Origin: Bacteroidia bacterium
GTDB taxonomy: Bacteria; Bacteroidota; Bacteroidia; NS11-12g; UBA955
Assembly (NCBI GenBank): GCA_023228875.1
Contig: JALOAG010000001.1
Coordinates: forward strand, 62,001 to 126,000
DNA length: 64,000 nucleotides
Reading direction: 5' to 3'
The translations under genes and the position numbers were made by a program. The notes below the pieces were generated by a model. That model had not been told where the DNA came from, made no database searches, and was given only the letters and a program-made list of their open reading frames with translations. This document shows, piece after piece, positions 16,117-25,467 of this stretch (the stretch's first letter is position 1; each line of letters begins with the position of its first letter).

Positions 16117-16554
16117 ATGACTAAGAAAATTTTATCAATCTTTATGTTGGTTTCTGTGCTGACATTTTTTACTGCAAATCTTTCTTCTTGCAAAAAAGAC
16201 GAAACGAAAGAAACAAATGATGACGGAACTCCGGGAGCAGTTGATGTTATTATTATTGGCAGTTGGAAAGTAAATAAAGTAACGTTAAAAGGTGCAGATG
16301 TAACAAGCACGTATTTGTCAGCACAGAAAAGTTTTGACATGACTTTTAACTCTAATGGAACATGTGCTGTTAAAAGAGGTGGTGCAAATCTTCCGGGTAA
16401 TTATGACTTTAATAAAGATAAAACACAATTAACCATTACATATTATAATGATGAGATTGAGCGTTTTCAGATTATTAAATCTACCACCACTACTCTTGTG
16501 ATGAAAATGACTAGCGGAACGGAGAACCACGAATTTACGTTTAAGAAAATCTAA
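16117..16554 (+). CDS. Lipocalin-like lipoprotein
   Basis: The 145-residue protein has a lipoprotein signal ending in NLSSC. After it come a short acidic linker and a lipocalin-like barrel: IIGSWKVNKVTLKG, MTFNSNGTCAVKRGGANLPGNYDFNKDKTQLTI, FQIIKSTTTTLVMKMT, and HEFTFKKI. The GSWK start and the strand pattern match the small lipocalin-like families common in Bacteroidota. The ligand is unknown. It probably sits on the outer membrane. It is a single gene with its own -7 box. Confidence 0.78.
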   Translation: MTKKILSIFMLVSVLTFFTANLSSCKKDETKETNDDGTPGAVDVIIIGSWKVNKVTLKGADVTSTYLSAQKSFDMTFNSNGTCAVKRGGANLPGNYDFNKDKTQLTITYYNDEIERFQIIKSTTTTLVMKMTSGTENHEFTFKKI

Positions 16555-16606
16555 GACTCTTTTAAGAGTTAGTTGTGATACGTTGTGAATTACACTGTAT
16601 TCAACG

Positions 16607-16614
16607 TAAATTCG
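16607..16614 (+). promoter_or_regulatory. Near-consensus -7 element TAAATTCG for the polysaccharide run
   Basis: There is one mismatch to TAnnTTTG. It lies 12 bases before the rfbB ATG and is the likely promoter of the export gene run. Confidence 0.4.
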
Positions 16615-16626
16615 CACCGCTAAAAA

Positions 16627-17682
16627 ATGGAAAGTCCAAAAAAGATATTAATTACAGGAGGTGCCGGTTTTATTGGCTCTCACGTAATACGCAGGTTTGT
16701 CAAAAATTATCCTCAGTATGAAATTTTTAATCTTGACAAGCTGACTTATGCCGGCAATCTCGAAAATTTGCTCGATATAGAAAGTGCAAGTAATTATACT
16801 TTTTTAAAAGGTGATATTACTGATGAAACATTCATAGCTCAGCTATTTGAAAAACACCAATTTGACGGAGTGATTCATCTTGCTGCCGAGTCCCATGTGG
16901 ACAGGTCAATTCTCGCGCCTTTAGAATTTTTGAAAACGAATATCTTAGGAACTGCAATTTTGCTTCAAGCCTTTAAGAAGCATGGCAATACAAGTGCCGG
17001 ATTGTTCTATCATATCTCTACAGATGAAGTATATGGAGAGTTGCATGATGATGGTAAATTTCTTGAAACTACACCGTATTCTCCAAACTCGCCCTACTCT
17101 GCTTCCAAAGCATCCTCAGACCATTTTGTACGCGCATATCATCGCACTTTCGGGCTGCCGGTTATTATTTCAAACTGTTCAAACAATTATGGCTCACACC
17201 AGTTCCCGGAAAAGTTAATTCCTTTGTTTGTCAATAATATCCAAAACAATTTACCATTACCTGTTTACGGGAAAGGTGAAAATGTAAGAGATTGGCTCTG
17301 GGTGGAAGACCATGCACGCGCAATAGATGTGATTTTTCACAACGGTAAAGTAGGCGACACTTACAATATTGGAGGTAATAACGAATGGAAAAACATTGAT
17401 TTGGTATTGCTTATGTGTAAACTGTTAGACGATAAATTGGGGAGAGCAACAGGAACATCTCAAAAGCTTATTACCTATGTAAAAGACCGTGCCGGACATG
17501 ACTTTAGATATGCAATCGATTCAACAAAATTAATGTCAGAACTTGGTTGGAAACCTTCTGTTAATTTTGAAGAAGGATTGTCACTTACCATTGATTGGTA
17601 TTTAAACAATCGTCAATGGCTTGACAATGTAACCAGCGGGGCTTATCAGAGTTATTACCAAACCCAATATAGCAACAGATAA
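16627..17682 (+). CDS. rfbB: dTDP-glucose 4,6-dehydratase
   Basis: The 351-residue extended SDR has the NAD motif GGAGFIGSHV near residue 10, NLDKLTYAGNLENL, GVIHLAAESHVDRSI, the catalytic HISTDEVYGELH, YSASKASSDHFVRAY (YxxxK), and SNNYGSHQFPEKLIP. These are diagnostic for RfbB/RmlB. It converts dTDP-glucose to dTDP-4-keto-6-deoxyglucose. It starts the polysaccharide gene run and is followed 25 bp later by rfbA. The later rhamnose enzymes RfbC and RfbD are not in the window. Confidence 0.96.
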   Translation: MESPKKILITGGAGFIGSHVIRRFVKNYPQYEIFNLDKLTYAGNLENLLDIESASNYTFLKGDITDETFIAQLFEKHQFDGVIHLAAESHVDRSILAPLEFLKTNILGTAILLQAFKKHGNTSAGLFYHISTDEVYGELHDDGKFLETTPYSPNSPYSASKASSDHFVRAYHRTFGLPVIISNCSNNYGSHQFPEKLIPLFVNNIQNNLPLPVYGKGENVRDWLWVEDHARAIDVIFHNGKVGDTYNIGGNNEWKNIDLVLLMCKLLDDKLGRATGTSQKLITYVKDRAGHDFRYAIDSTKLMSELGWKPSVNFEEGLSLTIDWYLNNRQWLDNVTSGAYQSYYQTQYSNR

Positions 17683-17693
17683 TCAAATAAACC

Positions 17694-17701
17694 TAAATTT
17701 G
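17694..17701 (+). promoter_or_regulatory. -7 element TAAATTTG before rfbA
   Basis: This perfect match in the rfbB-rfbA gap lies six bases before the ATG at 17708. It argues against an upstream TTG start at 17699 and may provide internal transcription. Confidence 0.45.
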
Positions 17702-17707
17702 CGCCCG

Positions 17708-18583
17708 ATGAAAGGGATTATACTTGCCGGAGGATCAGGAACAAGACTACATCCACTCACACTCGCAATCAGCAAACAGTTGATGCCGGTGTATGACAAG
17801 CCCATGATTTATTATCCTTTGTCTGTTTTGATGATGGCAGGTATCAAGGAGATATTAATTATTAGCACTCCCCATGATTTGCCATTATTTGAAAAATTGT
17901 TGGGAGATGGACAAGCGATCGGTTGTAGTTTTGAATATGCTGTTCAAGAGGTGCCAAACGGACTTGCACAAGCATTTGTTATTGGAGAGAAGTTTATTGG
18001 CAATGATAAAGTGGCTTTGATTCTGGGCGACAATATCTTCTTTGGCGAAAGCCTTCAAGATTTATTACATTCTTGCAAAGAACCTGAAGGAGGAATTGTA
18101 TTTGCATATCACGTGTCAGATCCGCAACGATACGGGGTTGTTGAGTTTGACAATAAGATGAATGCTGTTTCTATTGAAGAAAAACCATTAAATCCCAAAT
18201 CAAATTTTGCAGTACCGGGTTTATATTTCTATGACAATGATGTGGTTGCAATCAGCAAATCTCTTAAGCCTTCTGCAAGAGGAGAGTATGAAATCACAGA
18301 TGTGAACAGAATATATTTGGAGAGAAAGAAACTCAAAGTAGGCTTGATGCATCGAGGAACCGCATGGTTAGATACAGGTACTTTTAGTTCACTTATGCAA
18401 GCAGGTCAATTTGTTCAAGTGATTGAAGACAGACAAGGATTGAAGATTGGATGTATTGAAGAAATAGCTTGGCGTATGGGTTTTATTAATGATGAACAAT
18501 TGTTGAAAGTAGCCAAACCGTTAGAAAAATCAGGTTATGGAAGCTATCTGATTAATTTATTAAATAATAAACAATGGAAATAA
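17708..18583 (+). CDS. rfbA: Glucose-1-phosphate thymidylyltransferase
   Basis: The 291-residue nucleotidyltransferase starts with KGIILAGGSGTRLHPLT. It carries SKQLMPVYDKPMIYYPLS, LGDNIFFG, VVEFDNKMNAVSIEEKP, and AWLDTGTFSSLMQAGQFVQ, all typical of RfbA/RmlA. It makes dTDP-glucose from dTTP and glucose 1-phosphate and so feeds RfbB. The ATG at 17708 is preferred. The 3' end overlaps the next gene by 10 bp, so translation is likely coupled. Confidence 0.96.
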   Translation: MKGIILAGGSGTRLHPLTLAISKQLMPVYDKPMIYYPLSVLMMAGIKEILIISTPHDLPLFEKLLGDGQAIGCSFEYAVQEVPNGLAQAFVIGEKFIGNDKVALILGDNIFFGESLQDLLHSCKEPEGGIVFAYHVSDPQRYGVVEFDNKMNAVSIEEKPLNPKSNFAVPGLYFYDNDVVAISKSLKPSARGEYEITDVNRIYLERKKLKVGLMHRGTAWLDTGTFSSLMQAGQFVQVIEDRQGLKIGCIEEIAWRMGFINDEQLLKVAKPLEKSGYGSYLINLLNNKQWK

Positions 18584-19362
18584 AAAAGCTGTTCCCCATT
18601 TTTCTCTTTGGGCTGATTTTTGTGTTTGGTGGATGTAAGAAATACACCTCTAATGTGATGCTCAAAACCAAGAAGGACGATATAAATTGGTCTTCTGAAT
18701 ATAAAAAGGTGGTTGACGAGTATAAACTTAGACCCGGAGATAAGATTCAATTCAATATTTATACAAATTTAGGAGAAGCAATTATTGACCCTTCGGGAAA
18801 TTTAGTGTCTGCAAATACTGCTGCTCCATCCGATAACCAAACCACCGACAATGGTAAGCCTGAATATGTAATTTCAGAATCAGGATTCTGCTTTTTCCCG
18901 GTCATTGGTAAGGTGCACATTGCAGGCTTAAGAATTTCTGAGTTAGACAGCTTACTTTCTACTAACTATGAAAAATTTTATAACCAAGTATATATTATCT
19001 CAAGAGTAACCAACAAGAGAGTAATCGTTTTAGGTGGAAATGGCAGCAAAATCATACCGCTCATTAATTATAACACAAGTTTATTAGAAGTGATTGCCTT
19101 GTATGGCGGTATAGGCAATGATGCTCGTGCCTACAATATCCGCATTGTTAGAGGAGATTTGAAAAACCCCGAAATTACAGTAGTCAATCTCAGAACGGTA
19201 GATGACATGAAAAACACAATTGTCAATATTAAACCCGATGATATTGTATATATAGAACCTGTGAGACAGCCCGTTTTAGAAGGATTAAGAGAGTATAGAG
19301 AGATTTTCTATATCACCAATTCACTGCTCACCATTTTTTTATTGATTGACAGATTAAAATAA
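18574..19362 (+). CDS. Polysaccharide export lipoprotein (Wza-like)
   Basis: The 262-residue lipoprotein has a signal ending in VFGGC. A polysaccharide-export (Poly_export) domain follows at about 45-140 (YKLRPGDKIQFNIYTNLG, GFCFFPVIGKVHIAGLRISELDSLL), then an SLBB-like region (KRVIVLGGNGSKIIPLINYNTSLLEVIALYGGI). A hydrophobic C-terminus (FYITNSLLTIFLLIDRL) may form the outer-membrane helix seen in Wza. It should form the outer-membrane exit pore for a capsule or exopolysaccharide. It overlaps rfbA by 10 bp and is followed by the Wzc-like kinase. Confidence 0.9.
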   Translation: MEIKKLFPIFLFGLIFVFGGCKKYTSNVMLKTKKDDINWSSEYKKVVDEYKLRPGDKIQFNIYTNLGEAIIDPSGNLVSANTAAPSDNQTTDNGKPEYVISESGFCFFPVIGKVHIAGLRISELDSLLSTNYEKFYNQVYIISRVTNKRVIVLGGNGSKIIPLINYNTSLLEVIALYGGIGNDARAYNIRIVRGDLKNPEITVVNLRTVDDMKNTIVNIKPDDIVYIEPVRQPVLEGLREYREIFYITNSLLTIFLLIDRLK

Positions 19363-19367
19363 GCAAT

Positions 19368-21767
19368 ATGCAGGAATTTGAAGAAGACATACAATCAACA
19401 TCAGATGAAACCGGGTTTGGAGGGATTGACGTATTCAGGTTGCTGCTTGTACTCAAAAAATCCATAGTCTGGGTGATTCTGTTTGTTTTGATTGCAGTCG
19501 CTTCTTGTTACTATTATCTAAGGTATGCACAGCCGATTTATAAAGCATCTTCTTTAATCAAACTTGATGTACAGTCGGAGGCAGCGGATATTGGGATGGG
19601 AAATGTGGCAACTCCATTTTCTAAACAAATTGATAACTTGGTCGGAGAGACAGAGTTAATTAAGTCTTCTCTTGTAGCATCAGAGGTTGCCGATTATTTG
19701 GATATTGATATTTCCTATTATGCCATTGGTAACATTCTCACAACAGAACTGTACCGTACTAACCCTTTTGAGGTTAAAATTGTATCTGGCAGCAAATCTG
19801 ACATTGAAGATATAAATTACTATGTAACCTTTACCTCTGATTCGCAATTTGAAATTTCGGCAAATGAGGATGATAAAAATGCCTCAAAACATAATATTGG
19901 CGATGTTATAGAGGAGAAAGGGTTAAAGTTTGCTCTTATTTGGAACCCTGATTTTAAAGGGGGAATAGGCAATCAAAAGAATTATTTTTTGAGGTTTAAC
20001 AGCAAATCTTCTCTTGTTTCCTATTTGAGAGCAGGTTTGGAAGCCAACATTGCAGTAAAAGAAGCAAGGACGATCTCGATTGAATTTACAGATTTTAATA
20101 GAACTAAAGCTATTGCAATTGTGAATGCATTTGACACAGTGTATTTGAAACATTCGCTTGCAAGAAAGCAAACTTCGCAAGAGCAAACTATCGCTTTTCT
20201 TGAAAATCAGTTACTCGAAACTTCTAAAAAGTTAGATGATTCTGAAAAAGAGATTGAACAATTTGTTAGAGAAAACAAAACAGCAAATCCCGGCTCAGAA
20301 TTTTCAACTGTGATTCAGAAAGTGCAAGAGCAACAAGATAAAAAAGTATTGCTTGAGGCTCAGAAAAAGCAATTAGCTGATATCTTAGATTTTATTCAAC
20401 GCGATGCATCTCGGGATAATGTTTTTCCGCTGGTATTTGGCATCGAAAATCAACAAATCATTGATGGCATAAATAAAATCAATGAGCTATACAAACAAAG
20501 AGAGTTACTCAAAATATCCAATAAGTCCACAACTACACCATTTAAGAAAATTGATTTAGAAGTATCAATCATAAAATCACAACTGTTGGACTATGTCATT
20601 GAATATAAAAATTCTCTCATTACTCAGATTACCGAGATAAATCAACGAATTCAAGAGTTTAACAGTTCATTCAATGAATTGCCAAGCTTAGAAACTGAGT
20701 TGAACAGATTAAAAAGATACCAAAGCCTCTATGAGAAATTCTACCTTTCTTTGTTAGATAAGCATATAGAGTTTCAAATTTCCAAAGCCGGTACAGTTCC
20801 TGAGTTTACAATCTTGAGTGCAGCCACCTCATCTCCAAAGCCAATACATCCCGACAAGAACAAGATTTGGTCATATTTCCTGTTAGGTGGTATTATTCCG
20901 GGTTTGTTGTTAATAGGAGCGCGGTATATGTTAATGAACTTGGTATTAGATCCTAAGGCTGTTGAAAAGAAAATTAAAGCACCGGTACTCGGATTGATTC
21001 CGTCTTATAAGAAAAAGATAGATGCATCTACGCTGATTGTAGATCACAATCCTAAGTCTTCTATTAGTGAAGCCTTGAGAACAATCCGCTCCAATGCAGA
21101 TTTCTTATTGGATGAAAAGCCCAATCATTTTATTGCTGTAACTTCTACAGTCAGCGGAGAAGGTAAAACCATGTTTGCGATTAATTATGCCGCCATTACA
21201 GCGTTGAGCGGTAAGAGGGTTATTATCCTCGACTTTGATATGCGCAAACCCAAAATCCATATTGGTTTTAATGTACCAAATAATTTAGGTATCAGCACAA
21301 TATTGGTTGGTCAAACTAAATGGGAAGATGCAGTGCAGCATACCCGAATCGCAAACTTAGACTTTATTACTTCTGGTCCTACACCGCCAAACCCCTCAGA
21401 ACTTATTCTAAGAAAGGATTTTGATAAACTTATCTATGCCTTGTTTGAAAAATATGATGTGGTTATGGTTGATACTCCTCCTATTGGTTTGGTTACAGAC
21501 GCCAGTACTATTATGACCAAAACAGACCTCTCGGTTTATGTAATTCGTTCAGGATATTCTCATAACAATACTATTTCAAACGTCAATAAGTTATACTCAA
21601 GCAAGAAACTTAACAATCTGTCGGTTGTTATTAATGATGTTAAAGTTGGAAGTAAGTATGGATATGGATATGGATATGGCTACGGATATGGCTACGGATA
21701 CGGTTACGGATATTATGATGAAGATAAAAAACCTAAAAAGAGTTTTTTAAAGAGAATCTTTAAATAA
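19368..21767 (+). CDS. Chain-length determinant / tyrosine kinase (Wzc-like)
   Basis: The 799-residue protein fuses a Wzz domain with a bacterial tyrosine kinase. A transmembrane segment lies at about 36-54 and a long periplasmic coiled coil at about 260-470. A second transmembrane helix near 500 (IWSYFLLGGIIPGLLLIGA) is followed by the BY-kinase domain. That domain has Walker A in VSGEGKT at about 595-601, Walker A' in LDFDMRKPK and Walker B in DVVMVDTPPIG. The C-terminus has nine YG dipeptides followed by YY (residues 764-783), a phosphorylation cluster. It controls polymer length and assembly with the Wza-like pore and the PHP phosphatase that follow and precede it. Confidence 0.95.
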   Translation: MQEFEEDIQSTSDETGFGGIDVFRLLLVLKKSIVWVILFVLIAVASCYYYLRYAQPIYKASSLIKLDVQSEAADIGMGNVATPFSKQIDNLVGETELIKSSLVASEVADYLDIDISYYAIGNILTTELYRTNPFEVKIVSGSKSDIEDINYYVTFTSDSQFEISANEDDKNASKHNIGDVIEEKGLKFALIWNPDFKGGIGNQKNYFLRFNSKSSLVSYLRAGLEANIAVKEARTISIEFTDFNRTKAIAIVNAFDTVYLKHSLARKQTSQEQTIAFLENQLLETSKKLDDSEKEIEQFVRENKTANPGSEFSTVIQKVQEQQDKKVLLEAQKKQLADILDFIQRDASRDNVFPLVFGIENQQIIDGINKINELYKQRELLKISNKSTTTPFKKIDLEVSIIKSQLLDYVIEYKNSLITQITEINQRIQEFNSSFNELPSLETELNRLKRYQSLYEKFYLSLLDKHIEFQISKAGTVPEFTILSAATSSPKPIHPDKNKIWSYFLLGGIIPGLLLIGARYMLMNLVLDPKAVEKKIKAPVLGLIPSYKKKIDASTLIVDHNPKSSISEALRTIRSNADFLLDEKPNHFIAVTSTVSGEGKTMFAINYAAITALSGKRVIILDFDMRKPKIHIGFNVPNNLGISTILVGQTKWEDAVQHTRIANLDFITSGPTPPNPSELILRKDFDKLIYALFEKYDVVMVDTPPIGLVTDASTIMTKTDLSVYVIRSGYSHNNTISNVNKLYSSKKLNNLSVVINDVKVGSKYGYGYGYGYGYGYGYGYGYYDEDKKPKKSFLKRIFK
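21657..21716 (+). repeat. Tandem YG-codon repeat in the Wzc-like tail
   Basis: Nine consecutive six-base units of the form TAYGGN encode (YG)9 and are followed by two TAT codons. Units alternate TATGGA, TATGGC and TACGGA, so they are nearly but not perfectly identical, and copy number could vary by slippage in six-base steps without breaking the frame. Confidence 0.9.
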
Positions 21768-21770
21768 CAA

Positions 21771-22514
21771 ATGAGTTTTTTCGGATCTTTTTTTTCAAAG
21801 CATAAACTACAATATTCTCCTCTCACATGGGATATGCACGACCATTTACTGTTCGGGCTGGACGATGGTTCGGAATCGCTTGAAAACTCGGTTCTGATGG
21901 CAAAAAAATATGTAGAACTCGGATATTCTCATATTACTTGTACCCCTCACATTATTACCGACTTCTATCCTAATACAAAAGAAACCATTCAAGAGAAAGC
22001 ACTCATTCTGCAAGGTGAACTACAGAAACAATCTATTCCGCTTACCATTGATTTTGCTGCAGAATATTTCTTGGATGTTAGTTTTATAAAAAAACTCAAA
22101 GAGAATGAGCCTCTGCTAACTTTTGCAGGAAATCATGTTTTGGTTGAAACAGGGTTTTTAAATATGCCAAAAAATTTACATGACACTTTCTTTGAAATCT
22201 TTTCTCATGGCTTCATCCCCGTATTGGCACACCCTGACAGATATGTTTATTTTCATTCTAATTTTGAGTTAGCGGAACAAGTTTTTCAAACAGGTGCCAA
22301 ATTTCAACTCAACTTGCTGTCGTTTATTGGGTATTATTCTGCAATGAGCAAGAAGTTTGTGGAATGGCTTGTTGAAAAGAAATATTACCATTTCTTGGGT
22401 ACTGATGCCCATAGCATCAAGCATTTAGATTTATTGCCTAAAGTTTGGAATTCTAAAGCATTTTCTAAAATTGATTTTGACAGAGTTGAGAATCTAAAAA
22501 AGCCTTTATTTTGA
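21771..22514 (+). CDS. PHP-type tyrosine-protein phosphatase (CpsB/CapC family)
   Basis: The 247-residue protein has the PHP metal-binding motifs of CpsB/YwqE phosphatases: TWDMHDHLLFGLDDGSES, ITCTPHI, DFAAEYFLD, PVLAHPDRY, and FLGTDAHS. These manganese-dependent enzymes dephosphorylate the tyrosine cluster of the Wzc-type kinase. It lies three bases after the kinase stop, as expected for the pair. The first motif reads HDH where HSH is usual. Confidence 0.92.
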   Translation: MSFFGSFFSKHKLQYSPLTWDMHDHLLFGLDDGSESLENSVLMAKKYVELGYSHITCTPHIITDFYPNTKETIQEKALILQGELQKQSIPLTIDFAAEYFLDVSFIKKLKENEPLLTFAGNHVLVETGFLNMPKNLHDTFFEIFSHGFIPVLAHPDRYVYFHSNFELAEQVFQTGAKFQLNLLSFIGYYSAMSKKFVEWLVEKKYYHFLGTDAHSIKHLDLLPKVWNSKAFSKIDFDRVENLKKPLF

Positions 22515-22533
22515 CACAAATAAGCAATTTAAC

Positions 22534-24006
22534 TTGTCAGCAATCAAAAAATTAGCCGCTCAGACTCTCACCTATGGAGTTTCGAACATCATCGGTAGAT
22601 TTATCAATGTTCTTTTATTGCCCATTTATACCGCTTATTTGCAATCTGCAGCTGACTTTGGTGTTGTTACCGTTGTTTTTACTTTGGCAGCTTTTCTCAA
22701 TATTGTTTATACTCATGGTATGGAAACTGCCTTTTTTAACTTCGCCAGAACGGACGTTGGAGAGAAAAAATCTTTTACTGCTGCATTTAATTCAGTGTTG
22801 ATTGTGAGCCTTGTCTTGGCTACAGCCGGATTCCTTTTTTCAAATAGTATTGCAAGGATGCTGGATTATGAAAATCAAGCAGTTATTTTTAAATTATTAG
22901 CAGGCTTTCTATTGTTTGATGCTCTTTCTGCACTTCCTTTTGCATGGTTGAGACAACAAGAACAATCAAAGCGATATGTAGTAATAAGACTAGTCGGTAT
23001 TTTTATTAATATAGGGCTAAATCTAATTCTTATACCGGGATTATTGTGGGCATACAATCGCCAACTCATTGCATTTGACCCACAACCATATTTTATCAGT
23101 TTTATTTTCTGGTCTAATTTTGTTTCAAGTGCCTCTGTGTTTCTGTTGCTACTACCCATCATAATGAAAAACAGAACACAAATCCCTAAGGAACTTTGGC
23201 GCAAAATGCTCTCTTTTGGGTTGCCCTTGATTTTGGTTGGGTTTGCAGGCATTGTGAATGAAACCCTTGACCGAATCTTGTTAAAGATACTTTTACCGGT
23301 TGGAATTGCAGATACCGAAGTTGGTATTTACAGTGCATTTTATAAAATCAGTATTGTGATAACATTATTTATCCAATCTTTCAGGTATGCAGCAGAGCCG
23401 TTCTTTTTTAACCATACAAAAAATGAAAATCCTCAAAAAACCTATGCTCAGGTGATGACCTATTTCGTGTGGGTTTGTGGATTCATCCTCATTTTAACCT
23501 TGGTGTTCCTTCCAATTATTGCCAAAATGCTCATACGTAATCAAGAATATTTTGCAGATGGGAGAGGTTTTGCGGTTGTTCCCCTGCTCTTGTTGGCTAA
23601 TCTGTTTTTGGGAGTATATTACAATCTTTCAATTTGGTATAAACTTTCAAACAAAACCATGATGGGTGGCATTATTGCCTCTTTGGGAGCAGGGCTGACT
23701 GTTGTGCTGAATATGCTATTAATACCAAGTCTGGGTTTTGTCGGTTCTGCTTGGGCCACTTTGGGGGCTTATTTCGGTATGACTGTGATTAGCTTTATTG
23801 TGGGCGAAAAATATTATCCTGTACCATATGCGTTTGGCAGATTGACACTCAACTTTTTGTTGTTGAGCGCGATATGTCTTTGGTTTTATATCGCATCTCC
23901 TCAGCCCTTATACATGGTAATGGCTGCTATTGCTTATGCAGCCTTTTTCTGGATTCTTGAAAGACCCGATAAAAACCCTAATTTTGCACGACTTTTTAAA
24001 AAATAA
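22534..24006 (+). CDS. Polysaccharide flippase (Wzx/MATE-like)
   Basis: The 490-residue protein has about 12-14 hydrophobic helices and belongs to the polysaccharide biosynthesis / MOP superfamily. It has the usual N-terminus (AAQTLTYGVSNIIGRFINVLLLPIYTAYL) and a repeat-like second half (MLSFGLPLILVGFAGIVNETLDRILL). It should move lipid-linked sugar units across the inner membrane. The start is a TTG, as no ATG lies before the conserved N-terminus. Its stop shares one base with the dut start (TAATG). Confidence 0.9.
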   Translation: MSAIKKLAAQTLTYGVSNIIGRFINVLLLPIYTAYLQSAADFGVVTVVFTLAAFLNIVYTHGMETAFFNFARTDVGEKKSFTAAFNSVLIVSLVLATAGFLFSNSIARMLDYENQAVIFKLLAGFLLFDALSALPFAWLRQQEQSKRYVVIRLVGIFINIGLNLILIPGLLWAYNRQLIAFDPQPYFISFIFWSNFVSSASVFLLLLPIIMKNRTQIPKELWRKMLSFGLPLILVGFAGIVNETLDRILLKILLPVGIADTEVGIYSAFYKISIVITLFIQSFRYAAEPFFFNHTKNENPQKTYAQVMTYFVWVCGFILILTLVFLPIIAKMLIRNQEYFADGRGFAVVPLLLLANLFLGVYYNLSIWYKLSNKTMMGGIIASLGAGLTVVLNMLLIPSLGFVGSAWATLGAYFGMTVISFIVGEKYYPVPYAFGRLTLNFLLLSAICLWFYIASPQPLYMVMAAIAYAAFFWILERPDKNPNFARLFKK

Positions 24007-24440
24007 TGGCGGTAATCAATATTATAAATAAATCAAATAATCCCCTACCTTCTTATCAAACAGAAGGTTCTGCCGGTATGGATTTAATGGCTTTTTTGGA
24101 AAATGATATCGTAATAGAACCCAACAAAACAGCATTGATACCCACAGGTTTGTTTTTTGAATTGCCACAAGATATGGAAGCCCAAATTCGCCCTCGTAGC
24201 GGATTGGCTTTTAAACATGGGATTACTGTTCTAAACGCACCCGGCACCATTGACAGTGATTACAGAGGAGAAATAAAGGTATTACTTATTAACCATTCGG
24301 ATATTTCTTTTTCAATTAAAAATGGCGAACGTATTGCACAAGCTGTTTTTGCTCGTGTTGAGCAAATCAAATGGCGAGAAAGCAACGAACTTAACCAAAC
24401 AGAAAGAGGTGCCGGTGGATACGGACATACAGGTAAATAA
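24006..24440 (+). CDS. dut: Deoxyuridine 5'-triphosphate nucleotidohydrolase
   Basis: The 144-residue trimeric dUTPase has all five family motifs: GSAGMDLMA, PRSGLAFKHG, LNAPGTIDSDYRGEI, NGERIAQAVFA, and the flexible C-terminal RGAGGYGHTG. It hydrolyses dUTP to dUMP, keeping uracil out of DNA and supplying thymidylate synthesis. It overlaps the flippase stop by one base and so travels in the polysaccharide run despite its housekeeping role. dTTP is also the RfbA substrate, a loose metabolic link. Confidence 0.97.
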   Translation: MAVINIINKSNNPLPSYQTEGSAGMDLMAFLENDIVIEPNKTALIPTGLFFELPQDMEAQIRPRSGLAFKHGITVLNAPGTIDSDYRGEIKVLLINHSDISFSIKNGERIAQAVFARVEQIKWRESNELNQTERGAGGYGHTGK

Positions 24441-24465
24441 AGTTAAATTAGTATTAGTTAGATAA

Positions 24466-25467
24466 ATGAAGATAATAGTTCCGATGGCGGGTCAAGGAAA
24501 AAGAATGAGACCCCATACACTCACAGTTCCAAAACCCTTAATTCCTATTGCAGGAAAACCGATTGTACAAAGATTGGTTGAAGACATTGCACAGATTTGT
24601 GGTGAAACCATTTCTGAAGTGGCATTTATAATTGGAGATTTTGGTAAGGAGGCCGAAAATGCATTAATTAAGATTGCCGAAAGTGTAGGCGCAAAAGGCA
24701 CAATCTGTTATCAAGATGAAGCACTTGGAACAGCACACGCTGTCCTTTGTGCAAAGCATGCGTTAGATGGCGAAGTTATTATTGCCTTTGCAGATACTTT
24801 GTTTAGAGCAAAATTTGATTTTGACAGAAATAAGGATGGAATGATTTGGGTACATTCGGTTGAAGATCCATCTGCTTTTGGCGTGGTTAAGCTGAACGAG
24901 CAAGGCGTGATTACTGATTTTATAGAAAAACCCCAGCAATTCATTTCTGACCTTGCTATTATTGGTATCTATTATTTCAAAGACGGAAACAACCTTAAAA
25001 ATGAACTACAATATTTGATTGATAACAATATCAAGGAGAAAGGAGAATATCAATTAACAAATGCCTTGGAGAATATGAAAGCAAAAGGCTTGCAATTTGT
25101 GCCGGGCAAAGTTGACGAATGGCTGGATTGCGGAAATAAAAATGCAACTGTTTATACCAACCAAAGAGTCCTAATTAACAATGCAGCTAACAAAGAAGAC
25201 TATACTGCACGATTTGATAAGAGTGTTACCATCCATGAACCTTGTTTTATTGCGGCCGGTGTAGAAATAACAAATTCTGAAATTGGTCCTTTTGTATCAA
25301 TTGGTGAAAATTCCCGTATTGAGAATGCTAAAATTAGTAATAGCATTATCCAAAATAACACCAGTATTAGTAACATTAACTTTGCAAATTCAATGATAGG
25401 CAACCATGTTGTTTTGCGTGGCAATGCCGGTGAGTTTAGTATAGGTGATTATAGCACTATCGTATAA
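24466..25467 (+). CDS. Sugar-1-phosphate nucleotidyltransferase with beta-helix tail
   Basis: The 333-residue protein starts with the pyrophosphorylase signature KIIVPMAGQGKRMRPHTLTVPKPLI. It carries DEALGTAHAV, IIAFADTLF, FGVVKLNEQGVITDFIEKP, and EWLDCGNKNATVYTNQ. The C-terminus has hexapeptide-like turns (SVTIHEPCFIAAGVEITNSEIGPF) of a left-handed beta helix. It activates a sugar 1-phosphate with a nucleoside triphosphate; which sugar cannot be told. It is probably the last gene of the polysaccharide run and may supply a precursor. Confidence 0.92.
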   Translation: MKIIVPMAGQGKRMRPHTLTVPKPLIPIAGKPIVQRLVEDIAQICGETISEVAFIIGDFGKEAENALIKIAESVGAKGTICYQDEALGTAHAVLCAKHALDGEVIIAFADTLFRAKFDFDRNKDGMIWVHSVEDPSAFGVVKLNEQGVITDFIEKPQQFISDLAIIGIYYFKDGNNLKNELQYLIDNNIKEKGEYQLTNALENMKAKGLQFVPGKVDEWLDCGNKNATVYTNQRVLINNAANKEDYTARFDKSVTIHEPCFIAAGVEITNSEIGPFVSIGENSRIENAKISNSIIQNNTSISNINFANSMIGNHVVLRGNAGEFSIGDYSTIV

